DNA from: Symbiodinium natans
Taxonomy: Eukaryota > Sar > Dinophyceae > Suessiales > Symbiodiniaceae
Direction of reading: 5' to 3'
Length of the DNA stretch: 64,000 bases
NCBI GenBank assembly: GCA_905221605.1
Contig: CAJNDS010002723.1
Location: forward strand, 1,035,316-1,099,315
A model generated the notes under the pieces. The model had not been told where the DNA came from. It worked only from the letters and a program-made list of their open reading frames with translations, and made no database searches. Positions within the stretch are counted from its first letter, which is position 1; every line of letters begins with the position of its first letter. The translations under genes were made by a program, and so were the position numbers. Below are positions 1 through 8,038 of this stretch, piece by piece.

Positions 1-9
1 ACACCCCAG

Positions 10-156
10 GTCTCCAAGCGGCGACACTCGGACAACTCATCAGAAAATTCTTCTGCTACTGCGTCGCTCATGGAGGCCTTTGCACCAGGCTTAAGCCAAC
101 AGAGCCCCCACCAACCCGACATCTATGAAAATCAGCAAGAGTTTGTCTCCTTGCAA
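10..156 (+). CDS. candidate exon, Ser/Gln-rich
   Basis: Open frame of 49 codons starting right after an AG (caccccag) at the window edge and ending at a possible donor GTAGCC. The peptide is polar and low in hydrophobics (HSDNSSENSSATASL, then APGLSQQSPHQPDIYENQ), typical of a disordered linker. The frame stays open to about position 255, where it runs into CCCTAAA repeats, so the 3' boundary is uncertain. No domain recognised; product unknown. It may continue a gene that begins left of the window. Confidence 0.35.
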
Positions 157-680
157 GTAGCCAGCCTGCAGAAGTTCGGGACACCTTCATATCCCCAAAT
201 AGAAATCCTTTCATCACGCACCCTAAATCCTAAAACCCTAAACCCTAAACCCTAAACCCCATGGCCCCCCAATCTCTCGGAAAAGCTCACATCGGCTGGG
301 CGTGCACCTGGGAAGCGGCGACCGAGGGCCCGAAGGTTCTACGGTAGCAGCCGGATGGAGCTGTTATCGGTGTAGGGGTATATCGGTGTAGGGGTTTAGG
401 GTTTAAAGGTTTTAGTTCGTGTGGAGTTGTATCTCTGTAGGGGTTTAGGGTTTAAAGGTTTAGTTCGTGCGGAGTTATATCGGTGTAGGGGTTTGGGAGT
501 TAAAGGTGTAGTTCGTGCGGAGTTATATCGGTGTAGGGGTTTAGGATTTACGGGTTTAGCTCGTGCGGAGTCTGGATATAACCAAAGAAAGTTTATTCAG
601 AGAACCTGAAGCCCTAAACCCTAAACCCTTCTGGCTGACGTTCCTTGCAGTGGCGGGGCTTGGCCACGCTTGTGACCTGA

Positions 681-747
681 AACCCTAAACCCTAAACCCT
701 AAACCCTAAACCCTAAACCCTAAACCCTAAACCCTAAACCCTAAACC
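681..747 (-). repeat. interstitial telomeric tract (CCCTAAA)n
   Basis: About nine near-perfect CCCTAAA units on the + strand. Shorter and more degenerate tracts lie at 227-258, 380-560 and 1368-1398. The 380-560 stretch is a degenerate ~60-bp repeat (ggtgtaggggtttagg...) built from telomeric words. Confidence 0.95.
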
Positions 748-804
748 TGGCATCCAGGGAGCCGTTTGCCAGAGGGTGCATGAGTGAGCTCTTGTGCCTA
801 ACAG

Positions 805-885
805 TTGGCCAGTCAGCGAGTGTCTTGCCAGAATGATGCCCCGCAGTGCGTGGCAGCGACAGACCTTGCTTGTTTTTGGGATTTG
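805..885 (+). CDS. candidate exon, Cys-containing
   Basis: 27 codons after acceptor gtgcctaacag and before a possible GTTGCA donor. The peptide has paired cysteines (SCQNDAPQC, then TDLACFWDL). No family recognised. Neighbouring segments on this strand are also coding-like, so it may be one of a run of small exons. Confidence 0.35.
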
Positions 886-1117
886 GTTGCAACCAGCACG
901 AACTATTCTACCCTAAACCCTCCTTTAAAAGGCCCTTTCTAGGGTTGATTTTAGGGGGCCTCATAGCTCATCCTCGTGACCTGGCCCAGTCGTCCCCAAC
1001 GGGTGTAGGGTTTAAGGGCTTACAGTTATAGGGCTTAGGGTTTAGGGTTTAGGGGATTACAGTAGTAGGGAATAGGGATTAAGGGCGTAAAATTACAGTT
1101 GTAGGGTTTGAACTTTA

Positions 1118-1236
1118 TACTACTATTTGCTTAAGAACCCCTAAAGAAAAAGTAATAATAATCCCTATATTCCTCTTAATAAGGAAGAAAAAATGTTTTT
1201 TATAATTTTTTGGGGGTTCTTAAGCAACTAGTGGTA
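1118..1236. mobile_element. TIR element, family E
   Basis: Imperfect TIRs: atactactatttgcttaag on the left and ttaagcaactagtggtat on the right. The interior is AT-rich. Relatives lie at 36219-36335 and 60921-61029, with solo right ends near 12105 and 18090. About 119 bp, no coding capacity. Confidence 0.7.
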
Positions 1237-1397
1237 TAGGGTGTTGAGGGCCCGGGGGGCAGGTGGAGCGTCCCGTGGAAAGCCTGGACTTCACCATGAT
1301 GGCAAGTCGCTTGGCGAGTTCTGCGGCAAAGCAGCTTTGACAGGTGTCCCCGATAGGTCCCAACCCCTAAACCCTAAACCCTAAACCCTAAACCCTA

Positions 1398-1835
1398 AGG
1401 GTAGGCCTTGAGACGTATTGAGTTTTGCATTTTTGGGGTTTTAGAGGATCAGCTTCAGGCATATTTTTCATAGTAGGACCATTCTGGGGTCCTTCTGCCC
1501 GATAAAGGTACGGAGAGGTTGTGTGAAGGATGCGGGAGAACTGAGAAAAGCAGCCAAGAGTTTGACGGAGTGACCCCCTGTGCCCATGGGCTGGGACAGC
1601 ACGCGCCCGTGCGCATCCGTGCGCACGCACGCACACGCGTACACACCCACGCGCGCGGTGCGCGCGTGCACGAGCAGCACCCTTACGCGCCTGTACAGGG
1701 CATTGAACAGTGACAGTCAACGCGTCCATATCTGCTTGCTATTGATTGCTGCTTCCCAATGCATGGTTCACTAGTTTTTTGCAGAAATTGTAAAAAATGC
1801 AGGGTTTAAGGACCAGCCGTAAATTCCCCTATAGG
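1398..1835. other. stretch without a supported gene; Z-DNA-prone run
   Basis: Opposing frames of 60-113 codons are open but none has convincing splice context. Positions 1601-1680 are an alternating purine-pyrimidine run (gcgcacgcacgcacacgcg) that could adopt Z-DNA and accounts for much of the open-frame length through Arg/Ala/His-rich translations. Confidence 0.5.
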
Positions 1836-2040
1836 CTATCCGACGAAGAGCCTCTGCTGGCCACAATGTTTTTTCAGAGCGTTGATGGGCGGTTTGGGCA
1901 TGTTGTGCGGCCTGGCAATCGCTAGGGGAAATCGAGTTGCACACAAGCACAGAGTTTCCGATGACGCGCGTTCAAGAACCATTTTTTGACCCATGGCGTC
2001 CCACAGGTCGTGCACGATTTTTTGTTCTTCAAAATTGGCT
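1836..2040 (-). CDS. candidate exon on the minus strand
   Basis: Minus-strand frame with a natural-looking helix-forming start (NFEEQKIVHDLWDAMGQKMV) that follows an AG acceptor (tgagtacgccag) on that strand. It is open for about 70 codons. The + strand here is low in coding character. Function unknown. If real, it breaks the general + strand bias of the window. Confidence 0.3.
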
Positions 2041-2147
2041 GGCGTACTCATGCAGTCAGGCACAGGCACAGGCACTCGCACTCATTCACTCACTCACACC
2101 CACTCTCTCTCTCTCACACACACACACCAGCTGCCCCAGGTTTCTAT

Positions 2148-2374
2148 GCGAATCGCCGGCATGCTCCAATTCCGCTGGAGCATGAGGCACCTCATGGCCC
2201 CGGGCCTAATCCCCCTACCCTCTGAGAATGCTGAATATTATCGATTGGCAAGATTTAGTAGTCGGGGGGCGCAAGGTGGGTGGAGGAGAACAATATTGAC
2301 AATGTTGGGAGGAGGTTTTCTAATGGCATTAGCACAGGTAGAAGGTCTGCTTGAACATCTTATGAATCAGTGAA
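2148..2374 (+). CDS. candidate exon
   Basis: Follows a pyrimidine-rich (CTCTCTCACACACAC) tract and an AG acceptor (ctgccccag). Frame QVSMRIAGMLQFRW... is open to a TGA near 2373. A second frame (GFYANRRHAPIPLEHEAPHG) is also open for about 28 codons, so the reading frame is not settled. Product unknown. Confidence 0.25.
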
Positions 2375-2381
2375 GCAATGC

Positions 2382-2449
2382 AGTGTCGCGTTTTCGGACC
2401 CATAATCCTTGAGGAAAGCCGGCATGTCTGCTACCGGGTGTACCGCTTG
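2382..2449 (+). CDS. candidate short exon
   Basis: Frame MQCRVFGPIILEESRHVCYR, about 23 codons, with an internal ...gcaatgcag acceptor. Ends at TGA. Compact and natural in composition but short. No family recognised. Confidence 0.3.
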
Positions 2450-2671
2450 TGACGTGAATGGTGTAAGATGTTCAGTAAGTCCAAAGCTCTAAGCTCTCAG
2501 GGCTTTCCGTTAAATAGTCGCAAAGGCCCTAGGAACATGTCGCGCGCCATCGTGTGTCTTCGTGCTTGCAACATAATTATAGGGCAACTCTTCGCAGTCT
2601 TGTTGCCAGAGTCGCACCGAGCCCCAGCACAACCTCTGACGAATCCTGCTAGTAATGGCGTTTCAGGGCTT

Positions 2672-2904
2672 GTAATGTTGACCTCGTAATAATAAACCCC
2701 CCCCCCCTTCAATCAAACCCCCCCAAATAGAGTAGGGCCCCTTTGAATAAGGATTCCTTTCCTTAGAGCCCCCCTTCAATCAAACTCCCCCAAAAAAAAC
2801 CAGCCCCGACTTGGCGTACTTTATTCCCCGGGCTTTATTATTGCGGCCGGGACCCCTGGCGCACTTTAATATCAGGGGGTTCAATAATACGAGGTTAACA
2901 TTAC
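2672..2904. mobile_element. TIR element, family Q
   Basis: About 30-bp imperfect TIRs: left GTAATGTTGACCTCGTA, right TACGAGGTTAACATTAC. 233 bp, C- and T-rich interior. No second copy noticed in the window. Confidence 0.65.
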
Positions 2905-2915
2905 GGATTAGGCAG

Positions 2916-3021
2916 CTTGGTGGCTCAGTGGTACCCTTCAACCCTTTTTGTTGGTTCTGGGTTCTCTTATATAAACACTAAGCAAAAGAGGGTAGCCTTA
3001 TTATGAGACGGGGCTACCAAG
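2916..3021. mobile_element. TIR element, family C
   Basis: Left end CTTGGTGGCTCAGTGGTACC, right end GGGGCTACCAAG. The flanks carry a 4-bp duplication GCAG. Same family as 6209, 7900, 18716, 36594 and 46244. The right end supplies an AG that could act as a 3' splice site. Confidence 0.7.
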
Positions 3022-3419
3022 GCAGTCTACGATTGGGTTGTTGAATGGCGGACTCGTGAGCTTAGGATGTTAACTTGACTTGGTTCAGTTGTAGGCACTC
3101 GATGAACAAAAAAAACAATTAGACCAGTCAATCAAATAAATAAAAATTATCAATCGTGAAATGAATGAAAAAATAAGTAAATACACAATAAGTAAATATC
3201 CACATATATTACTAGAATAACAATATGAAGAAGTTATTATGGTACTTGTCTTCCTATCAGACTATGCCATCACACGCCCCCCCCCCCCCCCCCCCCCCAA
3301 TACGTCGTCACGATACTAGTATTCCCACAACGCGACAGAGGACCCTGTTCTGGTTTTTGTCGTCAGGATTGTTACGACCCTAAACCCTAAAACCCTAAAA
3401 CCCTAAAACCCTAAACCGT
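3022..3419. other. AT-rich stretch with C-run
   Basis: Mostly AT-rich non-coding sequence, a run of about 22 C at 3277-3298, then CCCTAAAA tracts from 3377. A short open segment at 3333-3380 is too small to call. Confidence 0.5.
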
Positions 3420-3491
3420 GTGAACGACTCAGCCCTGGCAGAGGCCGCCGTGAATCACGCTGATGCTGCCGGCTTGGTGGTGGAAGGCCTA
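3420..3491 (+). CDS. candidate exon flanked by telomeric tracts
   Basis: About 24 codons reading NDSALAEAAVNHADAAGLVV, an alanine-rich helical peptide with strong third-position G/C. CCCTAAA repeats abut it on the left and a long TTTAGGG tract on the right. It is a clear case of a coding-like island framed by telomeric sequence. Product unknown. Confidence 0.4.
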
Positions 3492-3496
3492 GGGTG

Positions 3497-3590
3497 GGGG
3501 TTTAGGGTTTAGGGTTTAGGGTTTAGGGTTTAGGGTTTAGGGTTTAGGGTTTAGGGTTTAGGGTTTAGGGTTTAGGGTTTAGTAGGGTTT
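3497..3590 (+). repeat. interstitial telomeric tract (TTTAGGG)n
   Basis: About twelve TTTAGGG units, near-perfect. A reverse-orientation tract lies at 3701-3732. Confidence 0.95.
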
Positions 3591-3643
3591 AGGGCTTGGA
3601 ACATTGGGCACGCTGATGCGAGGTTTTGGGGTGAAGGGTTTAG

Positions 3644-3706
3644 GCGTTTGCCCGGGCACTTGAGAGAGGCATGAGAGACCTCCTTGAAAAAGTGGCTACA
3701 CCTTAA
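3644..3706 (+). CDS. candidate exon with telomere-like acceptor
   Basis: Begins directly after gaagggtttag, so the telomeric word TTTAG serves as the 3' splice site. Frame AFARALERGMRDLLEKVATP, about 20 codons of amphipathic helix, then TAA at the start of a CCCTAAA tract. Function unknown. Confidence 0.4.
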   Translation, partial: AFARALERGMRDLLEKVATP

Positions 3707-3845
3707 ACCCTAAACCCTAAACCCTAAACCCTGGCAAAAAAGGAGCGGATTTCTCGGGCGTAGGGTCGCCTTGGTGCTTCTAGATTCTAGAGTTGAGGAT
3801 CGAGGGCTCAGGTTTAGGGGTTTACTTGAGAGAGAGAGAGGGGCT

Positions 3846-3943
3846 TACTTGAAGGTTCATGGGTACTTGTAAGTGGGTTATAAGTACCCCTAAATAAGGT
3901 TATAACCATAGTTACCCTGCTTGTGCTTATGAACCTCCAAGTA
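3846..3943. mobile_element. TIR element, family B
   Basis: TIRs TACTTGAAGGTTCATGGGTA and GAACCTCCAAGTA. The interior contains the family-typical ggttataaccatagttaccct. 98 bp. Ends in CAAGTAG with the next base, giving an AG. Confidence 0.85.
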
Positions 3944-3992
3944 GGTTCAAAAGGGGTCAGGTTTTAGGCTTTGGAGATAGGGCTACTAGTAG

Positions 3993-4077
3993 GGCTCAAG
4001 AACGACTTGACTTTGTCACTGAGATGCTGTCGCTACAGGAAGCAACCCAGACACTCACCAGGGTCATCCCCTCATAA
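3993..4077 (+). CDS. candidate exon
   Basis: After AG (gctactagtag). Frame AQERLDFVTEMLSLQEATQ, then TLTRVIPS and a TAA. Strongly helical with normal composition, about 27 codons. Lies just right of a family B element, consistent with an intron-exon alternation. Confidence 0.45.
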
Positions 4078-4196
4078 GTCCTGCACAGATACACTATGAC
4101 CGACCCCCAAATGCAATTCCTTAGCCACATATCTTGCAAGTTTCCATGGCCGGCCATGATTCACATAAGATGCTGAGCATAGTTCATTGTGGACAG

Positions 4197-4323
4197 CCTT
4201 CGTGTTGTGGGCACTTGTCTGCTCCAAAGCACGTTAGACACGTATCTTGAGTATGTCGATAGAGCCGAGCCAACAAGACGCTGGTGCTGCCATGTGCGCA
4301 CGACACCCGACCCAAGCAGTTTT
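4197..4323 (+). CDS. candidate exon
   Basis: Acceptor ttcattgtggacag, donor GTGTGAG. Frame LRVVGTCLLQSTLDTYLEYV, then DRAEPTRRWCCHVRTTPDPS, about 42 codons. It joins in phase 0 to the next candidate exon at 4388 through a ~64-bp intron. A minus-strand frame of 124 codons overlaps, so strand is not certain. No family recognised. Confidence 0.45.
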
Positions 4324-4387
4324 GTGTGAGATCATGTTTTGTGGCTTGCAAGTGCGTCCGGTTAATGTCCACGCGTGATAAAGCCAG

Positions 4388-4569
4388 TCGCTTCCGAGGC
4401 ATGGGATTAGGCCAAAACTCCATGCCCGGCTGCCCAACCCCGATATCAGAGACATGTTTCGTTCGGGTTGTCCACCAGGCGAGGATGAGTGGCAGGCGCA
4501 CAAACAGGTTGATGGAGCTCTGCACGGCGCCATGCAGGCCTGGCTTTCGGCTGCTCACACAGTACTAAG
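4388..4569 (+). CDS. candidate exon
   Basis: Acceptor gataaagccag, donor AAG/GTGCTA. About 60 codons, including SGCPPGEDEWQAHKQVDGAL and HGAMQAWLSAAHTVLR. Natural composition with an amphipathic C-terminal part. Continues the frame of 4197-4323 when the 64-bp intron is removed. Product unknown. Confidence 0.5.
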
Positions 4570-4769
4570 GTGCTAACGGATGGTTCTGAAGGTACTTGCC
4601 AGGTATTGTGCATGTTCTTGCCAGCGGGTTCTCGTCATTTCTTATGGCTTGCAGCACCCAAACCCCCAAAAATGAAATGCCATGTAAGGCGTGGTGTACA
4701 GATTTTGCATCTTGAAATTGCAGAAGAACAAGCAGAGAAGCACTGCATTTGTCGTTTGCACCCTGCCAG

Positions 4770-4897
4770 GCAGTTCAGGAGTTGCTGTTGGATGCCACTA
4801 CTGCAGCACTGACACGCGCCGAGCACACTCTGCAGCTGCGAATGGGCGCGCTCATGCAGACACTGAACGGCCGGGCACTTGTCTCTTTCACTGCCTG
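4770..4897 (+). CDS. candidate exon, helical repeat domain with paralogue at 62762
   Basis: Acceptor ccctgccag. Frame AVQELLLDATTAALTRAEHT, then LQLRMGALMQTLNGRAL. The first 27 codons align without gaps to the exon at 62762 (12 identities, mostly conservative changes elsewhere) with differences concentrated at codon third positions. That is direct evidence of protein-level constraint. The 3' end coincides with a family J element, whose first GT would be the donor. Function of the domain unknown; predicted helical. Confidence 0.6.
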
Positions 4898-4996
4898 GTT
4901 CTTAGTAGTAGGGAATGCGGGAATGAGGTACTCTAATGTAATCCCTTAAAGACTATATGTAGGGCCCTCATTCCCTCATTCCCTACTAAGAACCAG
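4895..4996. mobile_element. TIR element, family J, acting as intron
   Basis: TIRs CTGGTTCTTAGTAGTAGGGA and TCCCTACTAAGAACCAG. The inferred intron (GT at 4898 to AG at 4996) is the element itself. Second full copy at 20210-20305; a half copy near 47333-47373. Confidence 0.8.
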
Positions 4997-5057
4997 CCAG
5001 TTCAGCTTGACAGAAGGCCTCCTCCCCCCCCCCCCCCCCGCTTAAAACAACCTTCAG

Positions 5058-5115
5058 AAGAGACCAAGCTGCAACCAAAACAGAAGTGAGAGTCGAGGCT
5101 GCGATTGAAACTTGG
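5058..5115 (+). CDS. candidate exon
   Basis: Acceptor caaccttcag after a 16-C pyrimidine tract, donor GTTAGG provided by the adjoining telomeric tract. Frame RRDQAATKTEVRVEAAIETW, helical, 19 codons. Likely next exon after 4770-4897, but the phase depends on C-run length. Confidence 0.4.
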
Positions 5116-5166
5116 GTTAGGTTTAGGGTTGAGGGTTTAGGGTTTAGGGTTTAGGGTGTAGGGTTT
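5116..5166 (+). repeat. interstitial telomeric tract
   Basis: Degenerate then perfect TTTAGGG units between two candidate exons. It would form most of a 62-bp intron. Confidence 0.9.
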
Positions 5167-5177
5167 GCTTCTTGTAG

Positions 5178-5301
5178 AAGTGGCACTTGCTCGTGTGGCA
5201 CGGGGAACCGCTAGGCCCCACGATCTCTGCTGCGATTTCAGGGGCCACGCTTTACGTGGCCTCACATGGGGCCAGCTTCGAAGTCAACTCACCCTACAAG
5301 A
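5178..5301 (+). CDS. candidate exon with consensus splice sites
   Basis: Acceptor tgcttcttgtag, donor A/GTAAGG. 41 codons: KWHLLVWHGEPLGPTISAAI, then SGATLYVASHGASFEVNSPY. The opposite strand has stops in at least one frame. Beta-like composition, and one of the better exon calls in the window. No family recognised. Confidence 0.55.
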
Positions 5302-5396
5302 GTAAGGTTGCATCCTGCAACTCCTAGAGGCAACCTTCTTTTACACGTGCGAAAGCACACTGTTTGTGTGATGGTTAGTGTTTGCTTGTTGTCCAG

Positions 5397-5485
5397 TTCG
5401 TGTGGGAAGTCAAGCGACCCCCCCCCCCCCCAACTTCAACTACATGGCATCTGTGAACCCCGGTGGGCAGAACCGAGCTTGTTGA
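5397..5485 (+). CDS. candidate exon with Pro tract
   Basis: Acceptor tgcttgttgtccag. In the phase set by the preceding exon it reads IRVGSQAT, a run of four Pro encoded by a 14-C tract, then NFNYMASVNPGGQNRAC and TGA. The frame after the C-run depends on its exact length. Confidence 0.4.
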
Positions 5486-5639
5486 TGATGTGCACAGAAT
5501 TGGTTTTGTTCTGTTGGGCTGGCATTGATAGGCAAGTCCTCGTCCTGGTCCTTTTTTTTGGAATGCCCGCCAAACCATGGTTTTGAAAAGCATTCAGTAG
5601 ACAAACGCCTGAACTTGTGATGTTCCCCCTTATGCTAAG

Positions 5640-5751
5640 CTCCCAAACCTGCGCCCCAAGCGCTGCAACACCCTGAGCCCCAGCGAATACGATTTGCGAG
5701 GTGGGAAGGTGGCCGACGAGGACGGGAAGCACACGACCTGGGACTTGGGAT
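5640..5751 (+). CDS. candidate exon ending in family A element
   Basis: Acceptor ccccttatgctaag, which is itself a fragment of a family A left end (gatgttcccccttatgctaa). 37 codons: LPNLRPKRCNTLSPSEYDLR, then GGKVADEDGKHTTWD. The 3' part enters the family A element at 5745, whose GTTCTC can serve as donor. Unknown product. Confidence 0.5.
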
Positions 5752-5856
5752 GTTCTCCCTTATAGTAGCAGATCCTTATTAAGGATTATAGTAGCGGGGG
5801 GGAGGGGGTACCATGATCCCTACTGAGGACTGTGAGTATAAGGGGGAACATCCCAA
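5745..5856. mobile_element. TIR element, family A
   Basis: TIRs TTGGGATGTTCTCCCTTAT and ATAAGGGGGAACATCCCAA, about 30 bp. Flanked by near-identical 8-mers cctgggac / ccttggac, an 8-bp target duplication. Interior pairs aggattatagt with poorer matches around a G-run. Confidence 0.85.
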
Positions 5857-5945
5857 CCTTGGACTGAATAGGCTGTAGGGTAGCATGATTGTTTTATTTG
5901 TTGAATCGCGGTAGTGTGTGGTGTTGAGGGCTTCGGGTGTTTCAG

Positions 5946-6028
5946 GGAGAAGGTTTCCCAATGCAAGCTGGAGTCTTTATTGAGGGTAGCTACAGAGGCA
6001 CCATCCATGGAGCGGTTGGGTCGGCTAA
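5946..6028 (+). CDS. candidate exon
   Basis: Acceptor tcgggtgtttcag. Frame EKVSQCKLESLLRVATEAPS, then MERLGRL. The end coincides with a TIR element starting GTGGGTAG. Other frames and the minus strand are also open here, so the frame is probable only. Confidence 0.4.
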
Positions 6029-6103
6029 GTGGGTAGTTTCCTAAATTTGGGTCACTTTCTGGGTACCCAGCGCCCTGGACCCTAACTTAGAGAACTACCC
6101 AAC
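6029..6103. mobile_element. TIR element, family R
   Basis: TIRs GTGGGTAGTTTCCTAAATTT and TAACTTAGAGAACTACCCAAC, 75 bp. Starts with GT immediately at the end of the candidate exon, so it could provide a donor. Confidence 0.65.
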
Positions 6104-6143
6104 CCGAAACCCCAAACCCTAAACCCTAAACCCCAAACCCTCA

Positions 6144-6202
6144 GTGTTTTGGGAGGTTTGATCCCGGAGCCATGAGGGCCTTGGTACAGCAAGGCCCCTC
6201 CT
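6144..6202 (+). CDS. candidate exon split by an introner
   Basis: Acceptor caaaccctcag. Frame CFGRFDPGAMRALVQQGPS, donor GTAAAG. The next coding segment (6432) resumes on the other side of a family C element. If the element and one copy of its 4-bp duplication are removed, the reading frame runs straight through (GPSCKVKEQRASEELQ). This is the cleanest exon-element-exon case in the window. Confidence 0.6.
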
Positions 6203-6208
6203 GTAAAG

Positions 6209-6427
6209 CTTTCTAGCCCAGTGGTACCTTGGGATGTTCCCCCCTTATGCTAACAGTTCTTAATGGGGATTATAATCGGGGCTGCTATAATCCCGATAAA
6301 GGCACTGTTGGTATAAAGGACAAGCATCCCAAGTGGTACCCTTTACTCTTTTTTTTGGGGGTCCTCTTATACGGAAGCTACGCAAGAAAGGGTGCCCTTG
6401 TTTTCAGATGCTTACTGGGCGACCAAG
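6209..6427. mobile_element. TIR element, family C, with family A nested inside
   Basis: Left end CTTTCTAGCCCAGTGGTACC, right end TGGGCGACCAAG, flanked by AAAG on both sides (6205-6208 and 6428-6431). A complete family A element occupies 6229-6332 within it, flanked by 8-bp GTGGTACC on both sides. Order of events is therefore C first, A later. Confidence 0.85.
6229..6332. mobile_element. TIR element, family A (nested)
   Basis: TTGGGATGTTCCCCCCTTAT to GCATCCCAA with a perfect 8-bp duplication GTGGTACC derived from the host family C sequence. Confidence 0.85.
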
Positions 6428-6431
6428 AAAG

Positions 6432-6510
6432 TTAAAGAGCAAAGAGCTTCCGAAGAATTGCAGGCGCTCGGGCCCCAAACCCTGCTTGAAAGGTTCACGG
6501 CCAGTTCTAA
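6432..6510 (+). CDS. candidate exon, continuation of 6144-6202
   Basis: Frame KEQRASEELQALGPQTLLER, then FTASSK, about 26 codons of helix. Acceptor is the AAAG target duplication right of the family C element. Its last ~28 bp are the left end of a family B element, so the element supplies coding bases and the donor (GTGGGG or GTGAGC). Confidence 0.55.
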
Positions 6511-6598
6511 GTGGGGTGAGCAGTGCCCGAAAGTCAGGTCATAACCATAGCAGGCCTACTTAAAACCCCACTTCTGACTACCCATGAACCTCCAGGTA
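6483..6598. mobile_element. TIR element, family B
   Basis: Left end TGCTTGAAAGGTTCACGGCC (diverged), right end CTACCCATGAACCTCCAGGTA. Interior ataaccatag as in other copies. Confidence 0.7.
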
Positions 6599-6625
6599 GG
6601 GTTGAGGGCTCGCCCCAAACCCTAA

Positions 6626-6722
6626 ACCCGAAGCCCTCGGTCGAAACATGCCACACGGCAGGAGGTGGACGGTCCGGTCCGAGTCAAGTCGGCGCTCGAT
6701 CACTCATGCCCAGGAGTTCTTT
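6626..6722 (+). CDS. candidate exon
   Basis: Frame RSKHATRQEVDGPVRVKSAL, then DHSCPGVL, ending at a telomeric tract. Alternative frame VETCHTAGGGRSGPSQ is also open. Product unknown. Confidence 0.35.
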
Positions 6723-6788
6723 AGGGTTTGGGATTCAGGGTTTGGGGTTTAGGGTTTAGGGTTTAGGGTTTAGGGATTATGTCCCAGC

Positions 6789-7067
6789 TCATGGTTCAAA
6801 AGGGCTTAGGGTTGATGAGGTTTGTGCAAAAGGCTTAGGGTTGAGTTTTTTGGCTTCTTGCTTTGTCCTGGAATTGGCCGTAAGCCTTGAGAAGTTGGCG
6901 CATGTTAATTCTTGCTTGCAACGGCTTGCCTCATTCTCCTCTACGAGAACATGCCCGAGACCCGAAAAAGCATAAGCCGAACGCACTAAATCATGCAAAC
7001 TGCCAGACCCGTCTGAGCAGCCGGTGTCCCCCAAGCCCAGTCGGGAGGCAGCTGCGCTGGTGTTCAA
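6789..7067. CDS. coding-like island, strand unresolved
   Basis: The minus strand is open for 92 codons, including HDLVRSAYAFSGLGHVLVEE and NEASRCKQELTCANFSRL. The + strand holds two shorter segments, one after gcttag reading LELAVSLEKLAHVNSCLQRL, and one reading DPSEQPVSPKPSREAAALVF. Both look natural, and only one can be right. Transcript data would decide. Confidence 0.35.
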
Positions 7068-7160
7068 CTGATGTTGGGGTTTAGGGTTTAGGGCTAGGGT
7101 TTAGGGTTCAGGGTTCAGGGTTTTAGGGTTGCAAAACGGATTTGGGGTTTGGGGTCCTCG

Positions 7161-7256
7161 TTGGGTAACATTTTACATTCAAGGGTACTTAACCCAATAA
7201 GGAAGAGAAGTTTAGGGTTTAGGGTTTAGGGTTCAGATTGTTTAATACTATCCCAA
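7161..7256. mobile_element. TIR element, family N, interrupted by telomeric units
   Basis: Ends ttgggtaacattttac and actatcccaa. Compared with the uninterrupted copy at 54012-54088, this copy has a ~23-bp TTTAGGG insert after aataaggaagagaa. Confidence 0.7.
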
Positions 7257-7330
7257 CCATGAACTAGTTTAGGGTCTCGGGGTTGAGGGAAGATGAAGAC
7301 GGCTGAAGGTCTCTGAACCCCAAACCCTTA

Positions 7331-7383
7331 GCCTCCGCAACCCGACGCCTTCGGGCCCATGCCTGGCCCTGTCTATTCAGGGA
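7331..7383 (+). CDS. candidate short exon
   Basis: Acceptor ccaaacccttag, frame PPQPDAFGPMPGPVYSG, then a telomeric tract. Proline-rich, 17 codons. Confidence 0.3.
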
Positions 7384-7438
7384 TTAGGGTTTAGGGTTTA
7401 GGGTTTAGGGTTTAGGGTTTAGGGTTTAGGGTTTAGGG
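7381..7438 (+). repeat. interstitial telomeric tract (TTTAGGG)n
   Basis: Eight units. Confidence 0.95.
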
Positions 7439-7599
7439 ACGTGACTTCACATATGTTTAGTTTCGCAGCACTGAATCCCGAAACCCTAAGCTATAGACCC
7501 TGTAGTCCGCATCTAGACCTCTCTGGGTTTAGGGTTAATTTATTGACCCAAGGGTTGAGTGTTTAGGCTGTAGGGTTTAGCGCAAGTTTAGGGTTAGGG

Positions 7600-7790
7600 C
7601 TGGTTCAATCAATGATGACATGGAGTCGGGTTAAGGATTGTCGCGCCAGCATGGCTCCGCTGCTTTTTGTTATCAAGTGTGCACACTGCCACAATGGCTG
7701 CTACGGCTAGATCCAATTGCTGGGAGATCTTGGCACGTAGGCCCTGCGATCCCGAAACCTAGTTTCCCGGAACAACAATTGACTAAACTT
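7600..7790 (+). CDS. coding-like island
   Basis: Two + frames are open: GLRIVAPAWLRCFLLSSVHT continuing through ATARSNCWEILARRPCDPET (about 45 codons to TAG), and MMTWSRVKDCRASMAPLLFV followed by IKCAHCHNGCYG. No way to choose from sequence alone. Unknown product. Confidence 0.3.
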
Positions 7791-7899
7791 TAAACGACCC
7801 TGAATGACTTAAATCCATATGGACCCAGAACCCAGGGCCCGAAACCCAAACCCAGAAAGCCCAAAACCCAAGCGCGAAACCCAAAGCCCCCAAAAATCC

Positions 7900-8011
7900 T
7901 TGGCAGCCCAGTGGTACCCTTTTTTCCTTTTGCTGGTTTCAAGGGCCCCTTATCAAAGTAACCAACCCAAAAAGGGTGCCCTGATTATTATATGGTTACT
8001 GGGCTACCAAG
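7900..8011. mobile_element. TIR element, family C
   Basis: CTTGGCAGCCCAGTGGTACC to TTACTGGGCTACCAAG, 112 bp, no clear duplication. A TTTAGGG tract follows directly. Confidence 0.85.
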
Positions 8012-8038
8012 GGTTTAGGGTTTAGGGTTTAGGGTTAG

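Noticed and set aside
2916-2945. tRNA-derived SINE head in family C (tggctcagtggta)
   Set aside because: The match is confined to one TIR of a symmetric element. No B box and no 3' tail are present.
5375-5732. Minus-strand genes opposite the 5.2-5.75 kb exons
   Set aside because: The + strand has coherent acceptors and donors in matching phase; the minus frames have none.
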